Assembly (NCBI GenBank): GCA_004335835.1
Contig: RWJK01001857.1
Span: 31,652-95,651 of the forward strand
Direction of reading: 5' to 3'
DNA: 64,000 nt
Source: Scenedesmus sp. ARA3
Taxonomy: Eukaryota > Chlorophyta > Chlorophyceae > Sphaeropleales > Scenedesmaceae
The translations under genes were made by a program, and so were the position numbers. Positions within the stretch are counted from its first letter, which is position 1; every line of letters begins with the position of its first letter. The notes under the pieces are model-generated. The model did no database searches. It saw only the letters and a list, made by a program, of their open reading frames with translations, and was not told the DNA's origin. Shown piece after piece: positions 25,519-35,582 of this stretch.

Positions 25519-28152
25519 ACTGCTGCTGCTGCAGGGATGCCAAGAAGCTGCCGTTCTTCCTGTATGCATACAATGACAGGGACATTGTGGTGGCACGGGC
25601 CTCACTGCTGCTGCTGCTGCTGCTGCAGGGATGCCAAGAAGCTGCCGTTCTTCCTGTATGCGTACATCGACAGGGACATCGTGGTGGCGCGGGGCAGGAG
25701 CGGCGGCCTGGCAGTGTGGCAGCGCGCCAGCAAGGATTGGGAGGCAAAGGCTGGAGTGCTGGCAGTGTACAAGTGATTTAAGTAGAGTTTGACTGTTGAC
25801 AGAGAGTTTGCATATAGCATGTAACTGTGATTAGATGGTGGAATTGAAGGCAGTTGAGGTATGTGTGTGGTTGTTTGGGGCGGTGTGGTGTCAGGCTTGC
25901 CCCAGGCTTCAGTTGATGCAAGTTTGGCGCAGTTTATTTGCAAATCAAATCAATTGATGACGTGATGGTGTTGATGTCGTTGTGGAGGAAGTGCGCATGC
26001 ATACAGTCAGTCAAACTACAACACAGAATTCTTCGATTATATGCAGTGCGGGTGGCAGCCTTTTGACAACCATGGCTTGCTTGGTTTGAACGCCCTTGTG
26101 AGACAGGGAGGGTTGGATTGCGGTTTTGCTGGGGTGAGCATGCTCCTTGTTTCAGCAGAGACACAGGAGCAGCACCAGAGCTGCTAATCATCATTGAAAT
26201 TGCTTGCATTACACATCATATGCGTGGTAGGCGAATGCGGCAGCAGCATTGATTTTGGCCGGGTCTGCTGCCATCTGTTTTGTTCGGCAGATTCCAAGTG
26301 TCTCGAGCATTCACAAACAAACGGTGGTACTGTGATTGTAACTTTTGTGTACAGTAATCGCACTCCATGAGGGCGGCCGGGGCGAAGCTGCGCAAATTCC
26401 AGGCGGACACGGACCTAGAACTGTTCGCAGTCAGCCCCGCAGACGCAGCAGCCGAGGCTGTTTCAAATAGAGACAACCAGGTATACTTCGGCAAGGGAGC
26501 AATATCTTTGCGGGAAGGTGAGCACATCATAACCCCGGCCAACCACCCGGGAGCAGTACAACAGTTCCCATCACTCCAGCCAAGACAGTAGCAGTTCACC
26601 AGCTGCAACACGCTTCCGGACAGCATGCATGCCATGCAAAGCCTTACCATCACTAAGTAACGTGACAAACGATACCAAAACGGGCTTGCAGGAGACGTTG
26701 TGCTGGACTGTGGGGCCAATGTGGGCTCTTTTGCACGCATGGCAGCGCCAGTCATCGGCCCCACAGGCACAATCTACTGCTTGGAGCCCATGCCGGATGT
26801 CTGCACTGCCCTGAAGCTCAACATCATCAAGTACAAGGAGTGGGCAGACCAGCGGAAGCTGAAGGTGGCAAATGTGGAAGCCATCTGCGCAGGTGCTGCT
26901 CATGCTGCTTGCAGGACAGCCATTGGGTCGTGTGCCAACCAAAAAAGACAGCGGCATGGGACAACAGCAGCAGCACATGCAAGCGGCAGCCGCATAGCAT
27001 CGGTGTACATGCGTCTTGAAGCCATGTTTTGAGTAGCGTTCGGCTGGGAAAAGAGTTGATGTATGTAAGCTCCACAGGCCGCACTGCTTTGCAGCACTTC
27101 ATGTGGTTGCTGCTGCAGTGGCTGCTTGCAGCCGCCCAAATGCCAGCATTTGCAGCAGCAGCTTCTCAAGAACAAAAGGCACCTGTTGCTATTCCCCTGC
27201 AGGTGTTGGTGACGAAGGCAGCCAGCCAGAGCGCGAGTTTGCATACTACCCTCGCCTCACAGCCATGAGCAGCATGTACCCGGATGAGGCGGATGCAGCG
27301 CAGGCCACTTTCAGCCTGGTGCTGCACCGACCGCAAAGCTTCTCACTGCTGGAGGATTGCGGCAAAGCAGTTGCACGGTGAGCTGCAGGCGCGCACGCAT
27401 GGGCACAGGCAACTGCATGCATCTTGCGGAGGTGAATTTGACGACAGAACTAGAGAATGATTAGGAGAGACAGAATACATACAGTCAGGCGGATGAGCGC
27501 AGGCCACTTTCAGCCTGGTGCTGCACCGGCCGCAGAGCTTCTCACTGCTGGAGGACTGCGGCAAAGCAGTTGCGCGGTGAGCTGCAGGCGGTCGCACGCA
27601 TGGGCACAGGCAACTGCATGCATCTTGTGGAGGTCAAGTTGACGACAGAACTAGCGGACGATTAGGGGAGATAGCGTACATACAGTCAGGCGGATGAGTG
27701 CAGGCCTCCTTCAGCCTGCTGCACCGACCCCAAAGCTTCTCACTGCTGGAGGATTGCGGCACAGCAGTTGCACGGTGAGCCCCCAGCACTGACGTGCATG
27801 AGAAACATTGCAACTGTATGCATCTTTTGGGGGCAACACACGAAAGCAGAAAGGTCAATTTAAGCAGGGAAAGGCAGCATGTACGCGGATGAAGTAGATG
27901 CGGCGCAGGCCACTTTCCGCTTGGTCCTGCACCGGCCGCACAGCTTCTCACTGCTGGAGGACTGCGGCAAAGCAGTTGCGCGGTGAGCCGCCGGCAGTTG
28001 CATCGCCACATCAAATCACTACGTGTGTGCTCAGGACATATCGGATTCCAGCAAGTGAGATGGCTTGAAAGAGATAGTAAGGCAGGTGCGATGCAGCTGT
28101 AGACCATAGTGTCCCAGCTGTGTCTCTACAGCCTTGATGCTGGGTATCCTCA

Positions 28153-28187
<35 letters not shown>

Positions 28188-31100
28188 TGCCGCTGCTGCA
28201 TCAGCAGCTGCTCGCCACAGCTGTACAAGCTGGTGCACTCGCTGTTCTTCCGGGCGCTGCTGCTGCGGCCCGCGGAGAAGGTCATGTGCCCCATGGTGAC
28301 CGTGTCGCAACTGATACGGCAGTACAACATCAAGTGAGTTTGGGTGTGTGGCTGCACATCAGCGTACTCTGCTGCTGCTGCCGCTGCTGTTACTGCTGTT
28401 ACTGTAGCAACAAGGTCATCGGCCATACTGTGATGGCCTGGCAGTTGGCTAGTTTTGTGGGATTGGTGGCGATTGTATGCTTTTTGCAGAGCTGCTGACC
28501 AGCAGGAACAGCAGCGGCTCTCTGTTGCGACCTGTGCAGCATGGCAGGGCAGGGCAGGGTCACAGCCAGCCTGGTGGCTGCAAATCGGGTGGTTAAGAGC
28601 TACAGACAGAGATGTCCGCATATAATCTGAGTGCATTTACTGCTGCTGCTGCTGCTGCTGCAATGGCTGCAGGGAGGTTGGCCTGCTGAAGATCAACGTG
28701 GAGCGGGCAGAGTGGGACGTGCTGGCAGGCATCCAGGAGCAGGACTGGCCCAAGGTACTGATTCAAAGAATAAGCAGCTGAGGAAGCACTGCTGTAACTT
28801 TGAAATGCAACTTGCAAATTGTGGAGCATGCTGACCGCGTCCATCCTGGTTCAGCTGTCTGCACCTGCACTCGATGCTGTGTGTTATCATTGCGTGCAGG
28901 TGCGCCAGGTCAGTGCGCAGGTGCACGACATCCGCGGCCGAGCGGAAACACCTGCGCTTGATGTGTTTGAAGGTTCAACAGACTATCTGCACCTGCATTG
29001 TGTGCTGTGTTGCCGCCCGCAGGTGCGTGACATCCGCGGCTCATTAGTTTCAACTGTCTGCATCTGCACTGTGTTGTTGTCGCTGCCCGCAGGTGCGCCA
29101 GGTCAGCGCACAGGTGCACGACATCCGCGGCCGCGTGGGGCACCTGGCAGTGCTGCTGCGGCGGCGCGGCTTCCAGGTGACAGTCTGCCAGGAGCCGCGC
29201 TTTGCGTCGTGCAACCTGCACATGGTGTATGGCTGCAGGCCATAAACACCAAAGGCGGTGTACCCTTGGGGCTGCAGCAAGTAACGGCTGATACTGCTGC
29301 TGATGTTTATGCTGCAGTCGTGACAGCAGCGCTAGCTATATATCAAGTTATTTGGTTGCTGCGTAGAGGGATCCCTGTGCCAGAAAGGGGTATGAAAATG
29401 GCTGCGCTTTCAGGTGGCCGTCTGCCAGGAGCCGCGCTTTGCTCGTGCAACCTGCACATGGTGTACGGCTGCAGGCCAGGGCAGTGAAAATTCCGCTGAC
29501 ACTGACGGTGGTGATCGCGGTGTTACAGTGACGCTGCTGGCATGACGGCCGGCATGTCACATTGTTGTTTATGCGTGCTCGCCAGCAATGAATGATGTGG
29601 CGAGCAACCTGCATATGGTGTATGTACGGCTGCAGGCCGCAGCGGTTACGGCTGTGCAACTGTATGCTGATGCTGCTGATGGTGGTGATGGTGTTTGTGC
29701 AGCAGCCATGACCGCAGTCCATGCTTAAGCTGTTGTACGTCACCGACGGTACAATGCCACCACCGTACAATAGTAGAGGGCACTAGTGGGGCGGTGGGCC
29801 TGCACATACGTATGGCTTCTGAAACCGCAGCACATGCTTTCACAGCGGCCTTGTCTGTTTCACTGCTTGGTGGGCCACAGGGCTGCAGTTGGGCCCTAGG
29901 CTGGAGCTGGACTGCAGTCCCACAGCACGCTCAGCATGAGGCTTGGGCCAAGAAGCAGCAGGAACAGCTTGCACATTGTAGGGGCTGTGGACACTAGCTC
30001 TGGATTCTGTGATGCAGAGGCGCAGCATGCTAGAGCGGTTGTGACATGAAACTAGTGAGTTAGCAACCTGAGGCGAATTAGGCTGCAGCTGTTGAGCATG
30101 TGTGGCAGTACCAACGTGCTGCAGCAGCGCGCAGATCATTGAGTACATTGTGTTGATTATTTCGTCTAGCCCACCGCTGGTGCACAGCAGGCAACCTAGA
30201 ACTGCTGTCGCTTGTGCTGAATGTGCACCTGATGTGCTACCTTGTGTTCTAGCTGCGCATGCATTTGTGTTGACAGCAAGCATGCAACACCTTATAGATA
30301 AGTAGCGGTAAGGCATGCTGGTTCTGCTTGCAGTGGGGCCTGCGCATACAGGCATATGTGAGATGTGTGGCATGTGTATCCAAGCCAGAGAGTTGCCGCA
30401 TGCTGGAATTAAGCTTCCAGACTGGTGTTTTCATGTGTGCACCTTTCTCTCTCTCTGAAGTAGGGCGCGGCGCCGTAGAGTAATTTCTGTGATAGGTGCA
30501 CATGGCGCTCGTGCTGCGGATATTGCGTACATGAAGCCCCGCAGGCTGCCCTGCAGCGCTGGCTACCAACCCAGGCAGACCAAAGTAGCTGCACCTGTAA
30601 CCATACAAGCCCGACAAGGCTAATCAGCAAACCGTGTCTACCTTAACTTCAGCTAACCCGACAGCATGAAAGAAACACTCACCTAGGAACTTCACCAGCT
30701 GTGCCCTGCAGCCGAAGTAACGCAGCAGTGCGGCAGCCTCCGTAGTGCCCACCCACTTCCTGCTGCAAACATAACACAAATACAAACTACTACACAGCCA
30801 TAGCTCACCTAAAAACTCAACTAGCTGCGCCCTGCATCCAAAGCAGCGCAGCAGCGCTGCCGCTTCAGTTGTGCCCACCCACTTCCTGCTGCACTGCACG
30901 CTGCCGCCAAACATGGCGGCACCGCCTGGGTCGAACCCCGCTGCCCAAGCAGCCTCCAGCCAGGCCTGCAGGGAGGCTGCAAAGCAGTGCAGCAAGCAGG
31001 CGGGCGTGGCAACAAGGTCAGCCATAGACATGTGTGCTAATACTACCCTTGCACAGCAGTTCTCCATTTGAACAGCACCACACACATGAGAACAATGTGC

Positions 31101-34100
31101 AATGAAATCGACTAAAGCCAAACATGGTGGCAGCCCCTGGGTCGAACCCCGCTGCCCATGCTGCCTCCAGCCAGGCTTGCAGGGAGGCTGCAAAAGCAGG
31201 CAAGAGTGCGGCAGACAGGCAGGAGTGCGGCGGCGATGTTTATACGTGCTTCGGTATGCATGGGCAGCGAACAAGATGCATACACAGCTCGCGCGACGGT
31301 GGGTACTGTGCAATCAAAGCCTGCAGCCAAACATGGCAGCACCACCTGGGGAAACCCCGCTGCCCATGCTGCCTCCAGCCAGGCTTGCAGGGAGGCTGCA
31401 AAAACAGCAGGCAGGTGGGGCACGCAGGAGCAGTGATTACGGACTGTGCAGCATCTATCTGCACATACTAAAAAAAACCTCAACAGTGTGAATTTTATAT
31501 GTTCTGTTGGTGACGTGCAACCCTTCAAAGCCCATGCAAGTTTCCCTGTTGCAAGCACAACACAAATCAAACACGTCTGCACCCGCTCAGCAATGTTAGG
31601 TACGGAGCCGCAGCCGCCAAACAGCGCCGCCCTTACAGCAGGCTCCCCGCGCAGCAGCTGGTGGCTGTCCTGCATCGATTGCCGGATCCCCAACATTTGA
31701 ACTTACATGTTACCTTACAAGTTGTCAATGTGCACCCCTCCAAAGCTCTTAGCATCCCGTCTTAACAGGCTATTCAGCGGTCCCTCAATTCTGGCATTTT
31801 CTTACGCGTCATTTCATTCTAGCCGTTGCGGAACCGCTGCAACTGCACATATTGCACGATAATGGCCAAGTGGAGGAATTCTTCCACCGCTGAATAGCCT
31901 GTTAAGCAAACCCAAATTAACAAAAAAATCTGCACCCACTCACCAACATCGGGTACGAAGCTGCGGCCGCCGAACAGCGCCGCACTAACAGCATCATCGC
32001 CCCGCAGCAGCTGGTGGCTGGCCTGCATCTGTTGCGTGCTTGCCAAGCGTGCAAAATGACCCAAGGAGTGTTGTTGTTATTAGTGGATCCTTAAAAAGCT
32101 CATTGCATGCTGAACAACCCAGACAATCCATCAACGCCCACTCACCCACGTCAGGCACAAAGCCGCAGCCGCCAAACAGCGCTGCTCTTACATCAGCATT
32201 GCCCCGCATCAGCTGGTGGCTGGCCTGCATCTGTATGTTGCGGAAGCCACAGCCCCAGCCGCTGTCTGCTTGCCCAGCGCCGCTGTGAAAGCCCACCGGC
32301 CCTGCATTGCAATGTAACAACAGCAGTGAGTTGCGGCCAAATGATTCGAAGTCTGCATCTGTATGTTGCGGAAGCCGCAGCCCCAGCCACTGTCTGGTTG
32401 GCCAGCTCCACTGTGAAAGCCTACACTTCCTGCATTTGCACGCAGAGCACAGTGGTTTACAGGAATGGTCAGTTGATGCTTGCATCTGTATGTTGCGGAA
32501 GCCGCAGCCCCAGCCGCTGTCTGCTTGGCCAGAGCCGCTGTGGAATCCAACGCTCCCTGCATTGCAATGTAAAACAGCAAGAAGTGCATCGAACGTTCAA
32601 TTGAGGCTTGCATCTGTATGTTGCGGAAGCCGCAGCCCCAGCCGCTGCCAGGCTGACCAGCGCCGCTATGGAAGCCTACACTACCTGCATATGCAGCCAG
32701 CACCGGTGTGAACAGTTTGAAACAACAGTGCATCTGCACGTTGCGGAAGCCGCAGCCCCAGTCTGCGTCAGCCTGGCCAGAAAAGCTGTGAAAGCCTGCA
32801 CTTCCCGCATTTGCACGCAGAGCACAGTGGTTTACAGGAATGGTCAGTTGATGCTTGCATCTGCATGTTGCAGAAGCAGCAGCCCCAGCCGCTGTCTGCT
32901 TGGCCGGCGCCGCTATGGAAGCCTATACTACCTGCATGTGCACCCAGCCACAGAGAAAACAATTTAAAAAGCTGGGATAACGTTGTATCCGCATGTTGCG
33001 AAGGCCGCAGACCCTCGAAGCAGGATTGCAGCAGCTGCAATCTAAAACCAGAAACTCCCAAGCAAGCAGCTGCTGCAGCAGATGCCACATCTGACAACAC
33101 ACCACGTACAAACAGCAATGCTGCAGCCGTGTTGACAGGCAAGCTTCCCTGACAGGAGCACCACGCTGTGTGGCTTGGGCTGCGCCTCGAGGCAGGACTG
33201 CAGCAGCCAAAACACACCTAACAACCACACCAGCAGCTGGTGCGGGCGGCCAGATCGAAAGGCAGGACAAACCAAGCTCACACACTCACCGAACAGCAGC
33301 ACCACACTGTGTGGCTTGGGCTGTCCTCAAAGCAGGCCTGCAGCACATGCCTGACATTTGACAACGCACTAAAAAATGGCAGACCGGCAGGCTCATTGGC
33401 AGGCAAACGCGACAGCGAAGCTTGACACGCAAGCTTACCTGACAGCAGCACCACACTGTGTGGCTTGGGCTGTGCCTCAAAGCAGGCCTGCAGCAGCGGG
33501 ATGACATCAACGCTGTGCAGCTCTGCATGGCCATCAGGCTGCTGCAGGGTGGCGAGCTGCCCAGGCACGATCGGCAGCCGCTCCTGCGGCCTGCAGACAA
33601 GATAGTGTTGGGTCAGGTGCGCATAGAGTTGGTGAGGGATTCGCCAACAACCTGCAGGCGTGCGAGTGGATGGCCCGCCCTGACCGGATCAGGTCCACCA
33701 AGTACATGTGACTTGTGCTGCAGAACCACATAGCTTGTGACCACGTGTCCCCTTTAAGTACAGCCGCCGCACCTGGCCTGCTGGCGCTGCGGGTTGCTGG
33801 GGAACTCCACCCACCAGTGGCCACACAGCAGCACGAGCTTGTTCAGCTGGTGCATGCACACCAGCCCCACCTGGTGTGTATTCCAATTCTGCACCCTTGC
33901 ACTTGCACAGGTACGTTGCTGCTTTCAACCTTCACAAGCAGCAGGACCCCGCCTGTATCAGGACACGCTGTCTTGACTGCCAATAAGTGCTTCTCCAGCA
34001 GATTTTGGACGGCTTATTGATGCGTAGCAGACTCACCTGGGCTGCTGCCGCTGCGGGTTGCTGGGGCACTCCACCGACCAGTGGCCCGCCTGGCCGCAGC

Positions 34101-34345
34101 GGAAGCACTTGCCGGGCCGCTGCACACAGGCATATTGGCAGGCAGATGCAGCTGAGAGGAAAGAGGAAAAACAGGCAGATGCAGCTGAGAGGCAAAGCTG
34201 AGAGGAAAGAGGAAAGACAGCAGCGCACAAGATGGGCAGCGTGCTGCCATGCTGCTTGCGCACCGAGTCTGCACACCTGCACTGTTACACAGCGCCTGCA
34301 GCACTGGCAGGTTGCAGTAAGCCAGGTCCAGGAGAACATGCAGAT

Positions 34346-34394
<49 letters not shown>

Positions 34395-34526
34395 CCTACA
34401 CTGCAGCTGTAGCCTCTACCTTGTCAGAGAAGCCAAACTTCATCTGCAGCTGCTGGTGCTCCTGGTCCACGTCCTGCTGCTGCAGCTCAAACTGCTGCTG
34501 ATCCATCTCCTGCAGCCTGCAGCAGC

Positions 34527-34569
<43 letters not shown>

Positions 34570-35146
34570 TTGTCACAATGTTTGATATGCATGCATGCAT
34601 GCGTGCGTTCCTGCAAGTTGCACATACCTGCTGCTGGTGTCCTAGTGGTGCAGCTGTGCCGCTGTGCCAACCAGCAACAGCAACAAAAATGATATTCCTG
34701 ACGCAGCTGCAAATTTCATCAGGCTGATGCACACTGCTGCATGTGTGCAGCCATCTTCTTGTGAAGATACGCAACAGCATGCGTGCAGCCATTTCTTGCG
34801 AAGGTACGCACACATTCAATCTGTTAACGTGACAGTGCAGCAACTACGCTTGCCTGTGTGCTTCCTCGTGCGAGTCCAGCTCATGCAGAGCCAGCAGCGC
34901 CCCACAGCCAGCTGAGCAGTAGACCTTCTGCTCGTCTGCATCATCTAGGTAGCCACCTTCATCGTCTTCTTCATCATCGTCTATATGTACAGCCGCATGC
35001 TGATGCTGCAGCTGCTGCTGTGACCGCTGAGCTGCTGCGGCTGCAGGAGGCTCATCTTCAAAGTGCAGGGCAACATGCACTTCGATTTCGCTTTGTGAGC
35101 AGAACAGAGAGCAGATAGGGCAGCTAACTAGGTCATCATTATCCAT
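21170..35146 (-). CDS. ZUFSP/ZUP1-type deubiquitinase (peptidase family C78) with zinc fingers and an inserted ZZ domain
   Basis: Predicted cysteine protease removing ubiquitin chains; human ZUP1 is K63-selective and linked to DNA-damage signalling. Nine exons with matching phases sum exactly to 666 residues: 34854-35146, 34420-34516, 34037-34119, 33439-33590, 32146-32301, 30809-30976, 22345-23064, 21638-21809, 21170-21329. Order of parts: a C2H2-like finger from CPICSLFC, an acidic stretch, a second finger (YCSAGCGALLALHELDSH), a Gln-rich coiled coil, a CCHC zinc knuckle (CFRCGQAGHWSVEC), then the C78 core with catalytic Cys in SGWGCGFRNIQM, KWVGTTEAAALLR, a ZZ finger (HTGFACNVCQQ to YDVCSSC) with low-complexity sequence, WIWAYFSQRR, catalytic His in LQHEGHSRTVVGIE and Asp in LVILDPG. 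The intron at 23065-30808 holds two plus-strand genes. The first intron uses a GC donor. Phase continuity supports one gene rather than two halves. Confidence 0.87.
21395..21490 (-). repeat. Truncated copy of the last ZUFSP exon
   Basis: About 95 bases upstream of the intact final exon repeat its acceptor and the codons for AKQGWQRRVKRGMASLSRKP and EYQVLY, then diverge. The intact exon (21170-21329) alone continues to the stop codon. Confidence 0.9.
21850..22020 (-). repeat. Two copies of the ZUFSP catalytic-His exon start
   Basis: The intact exon starts at 21809 with KPPLYLQHEGHSRT. Copies at about 21860-21915 and 21965-22015 read KPPLYPQHGGHSRT, so both keep the catalytic His but carry the same two substitutions. 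They were therefore probably duplicated from one another. Confidence 0.85.
23501..25776 (+). CDS. Fibrillin / plastid lipid-associated (PAP) protein
   Basis: Fibrillins bind lipophilic compounds in plastids (plastoglobules, thylakoids). Supported exons: up to 23764, 24111-24174, about 24555-24667, 24932-25131 and 25629-25776, with phases that join. They encode SVDTDSALSVIKSC, then WLELLQAPGTHWRLVFTA, GGVYFPIAACQ, FENGVFLGPIASLTFNG, LGPWRFSIPFKK and the C-terminal FFLYAYIDRDIVVARGRSGG, which is the typical PAP ending. The part before 23625 reads PFAASSRRARLQPVRAAA if spliced at 23553/23584, which resembles a chloroplast transit peptide. No in-frame ATG is visible there, so the true start must lie in an unseen upstream exon. 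The gene lies wholly inside an intron of the opposite-strand ZUFSP-type gene. Copies of exon starts occur at 24837-24900, 25415-25480 and 25532-25600. Confidence 0.8.
24219..24286 (+). repeat. Minisatellite: four perfect 17-bp units
   Basis: The unit GCCACACCCTTGCATGC is repeated four times without a mismatch in an intron of the fibrillin gene. A partial unit precedes it near 24183-24192. Confidence 0.95.
25412..25606 (+). repeat. Two copies of the last fibrillin exon start
   Basis: Each copy has a CTG tract, a CTGCAG acceptor and codons for DAKKLPFFLYAY and DRDIVVAR, then falls into the next CTG tract. The first keeps IDRDIVVARG; the second reads NDRDIVVARA. Only the third, at 25629, continues to the stop. 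Confidence 0.92.
25820..25824 (+). terminator. Candidate polyadenylation signal TGTAA for the fibrillin gene
   Basis: TGTAA lies 44 bases past the TGA at 25774-25776, a usual distance for chlorophyte transcripts. The rest of the gap to the next gene (25777-26366) is A/T-richer and shows no other feature; it should contain the promoter of the FkbM gene. Confidence 0.5.
26367..29245 (+). CDS. FkbM-type SAM-dependent methyltransferase
   Basis: Class I methyltransferase, probably an O-methyltransferase; the acceptor is unknown. Six exons sum exactly to 296 residues: 26367-26517, 26692-26892, 27203-27377, 28205-28333, 28673-28754, 29093-29245. The SAM site is VVLDCGANVGSFARMAA (about residues 52-68), followed by IYCLEPMPDVC, then LLKINVERAEWDVLAGI and DWPKVRQVSAQVHDIRGR, which match the FkbM pattern (LKIDVEGAE, QVVMEVHD), and the end NLHMVYGCRP. 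The usual Gly-Ala of the VEGAE motif is replaced by Arg-Ala. The gene lies inside the large ZUFSP intron on the other strand. Junction copies inflate its introns: three after exon 3, two before exon 6 and further pieces past the stop. Confidence 0.82.
27477..27984 (+). repeat. Three copies of the FkbM exon 3 end, each with a GTGAGC donor
   Basis: The intact exon ends at 27377. Copies at about 27488-27577, 27696-27776 and 27872-27983 repeat up to 33 codons (TFSLVLHRPQSFSLLEDCGK region) and all keep the donor in the same phase. The period is about 205 bases. The first copy has a one-base deletion and four substitutions, all synonymous. Confidence 0.92.
28895..29045 (+). repeat. Two copies of the FkbM exon 6 start
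   Basis: A GCAG acceptor and VRQVSAQVHDIRGR recur at about 28900-28945, and a shortened form (VRDIRG) at 29023-29043, upstream of the intact exon at 29093. Confidence 0.85.
29246..30680. other. 3' flank of the FkbM gene and remainder of the ZUFSP intron
   Basis: Degenerate copies of the FkbM terminal exon (VCQEPRF and NLHMVYG regions) lie at about 29410-29485 and 29605-29640. Beyond that I see no gene; open frames are short and unrecognisable. A short CT repeat is at 30449-30460. Confidence 0.55.
30683..31410 (-). repeat. Copies of both edges of the ZUFSP exon AWLEAAWAAGFDPGG to WVGTTEAAALLR
   Basis: The intact exon is 30809-30976. A copy of its end with donor lies at 30683-30765 (FGCRAQLVKFLG). 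Copies of its start with acceptor lie at about 31115-31190 and 31330-31400 (WLEAAWAAGF). All keep the phase. Confidence 0.88.
31590..32035 (-). repeat. Two copies of the end of the ZUFSP catalytic exon
   Basis: The intact exon ends at 32146 (RAALFGGCGFVPDVG plus GTGAGT). Copies at about 31935-32030 (AALFGGRSFVPDVG) and 31590-31680 (AALFGGCGSVPNI) lie downstream in the transcript; both keep about 25 codons. Confidence 0.85.
32340..32940 (-). repeat. Five upstream copies of the ZUFSP catalytic-cysteine exon start
   Basis: The intact exon starts at 32301. Copies lie at about 32352-32430, 32480-32563, 32605-32690, 32730-32810 and 32855-32935, with a period of 120-135 bases. Each encodes a version of GFHSGAGQADSGWGCGF and keeps the catalytic Cys. 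Four of the five keep an AG acceptor in the same phase as the intact exon; in the 32730-32810 copy the acceptor reads CGG. The two most distant copies carry several replacements. Confidence 0.93.
32995..33438 (-). repeat. Copies of the ZUFSP exon end LLQACFEAQPKPHSVVLLSG
   Basis: The intact exon is 33439-33590. Copies of its last 15-20 codons with the donor lie at about 33290-33345, 33145-33205 and, very degenerate, at 33000-33030. Another diverged copy, of the zinc-knuckle exon end (FPSNPQRQQAR), lies at about 33770-33860 downstream of the intact knuckle exon (34037-34119). Confidence 0.8.
34347..34391 (+). repeat. Perfect CTG tract, 15 units
   Basis: Fifteen CTG triplets on the plus strand in a ZUFSP intron. 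On the sense strand of that gene it reads CAG and lies shortly after a donor (34419), the opposite orientation to the tracts that precede acceptors. Confidence 0.95.
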
Positions 35147-35582
35147 TCTGACTGTATTTGGTTGTGATAGAATAGGCTAGCAGCAGCAGCAGTAGCAGCA
35201 GCAGGTCGGCAGTGCTGTCCTTTGTGTGTGATGGTACAACACAACATATGCACCAGCTCAGCACACGTTATACGGCTTTCTGCTTCGATATAGATGCTAT
35301 GCGCTGGAATCCAGTTGCATTAGGCGTTTGCGATGATTCAAACAGCTGTAGCAACATCAAAGACTGGGGTTTTCTTATCATTGAACACTTGCACAGACAA
35401 GCCCGCAGGGGTGTAGCTCCTGTAGTCAATCGTGGCGTTTGAGCGAGAACTCTAGCTTTGCTATCGTCGTGAACGCTTGCGCATTTGGATCAAGATGCTA
35501 CCGCTAGCGTTTGGCGTGTCGATGCTGCACATCCCAAACTTGCTTTTGGGTAAAGACTATCTAGTTCGAACGACACACGCAA
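35147..35582. promoter_or_regulatory. Shared upstream region between divergent genes
   Basis: About 430 bases separate the ATG of the ZUFSP-type gene (minus) from the first candidate ATG of the next plus-strand gene, so it probably serves as a bidirectional promoter. A short CAG run lies at 35181-35205. No clear TATA box is visible. Confidence 0.4.

Noticed and set aside
32146..32940. Regularly spaced repeats resembling a CRISPR array (period about 125)
   Set aside because: The repeated part is coding sequence of the catalytic exon, copies are diverged, and the spacing holds intron sequence, not unique spacers of fixed length.
21170..35146. Two separate C78 protease fragments instead of one gene
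   Set aside because: The parts complement each other without overlap, all phases join, and together they form one complete family-typical protein. Not fully excluded without cDNA.
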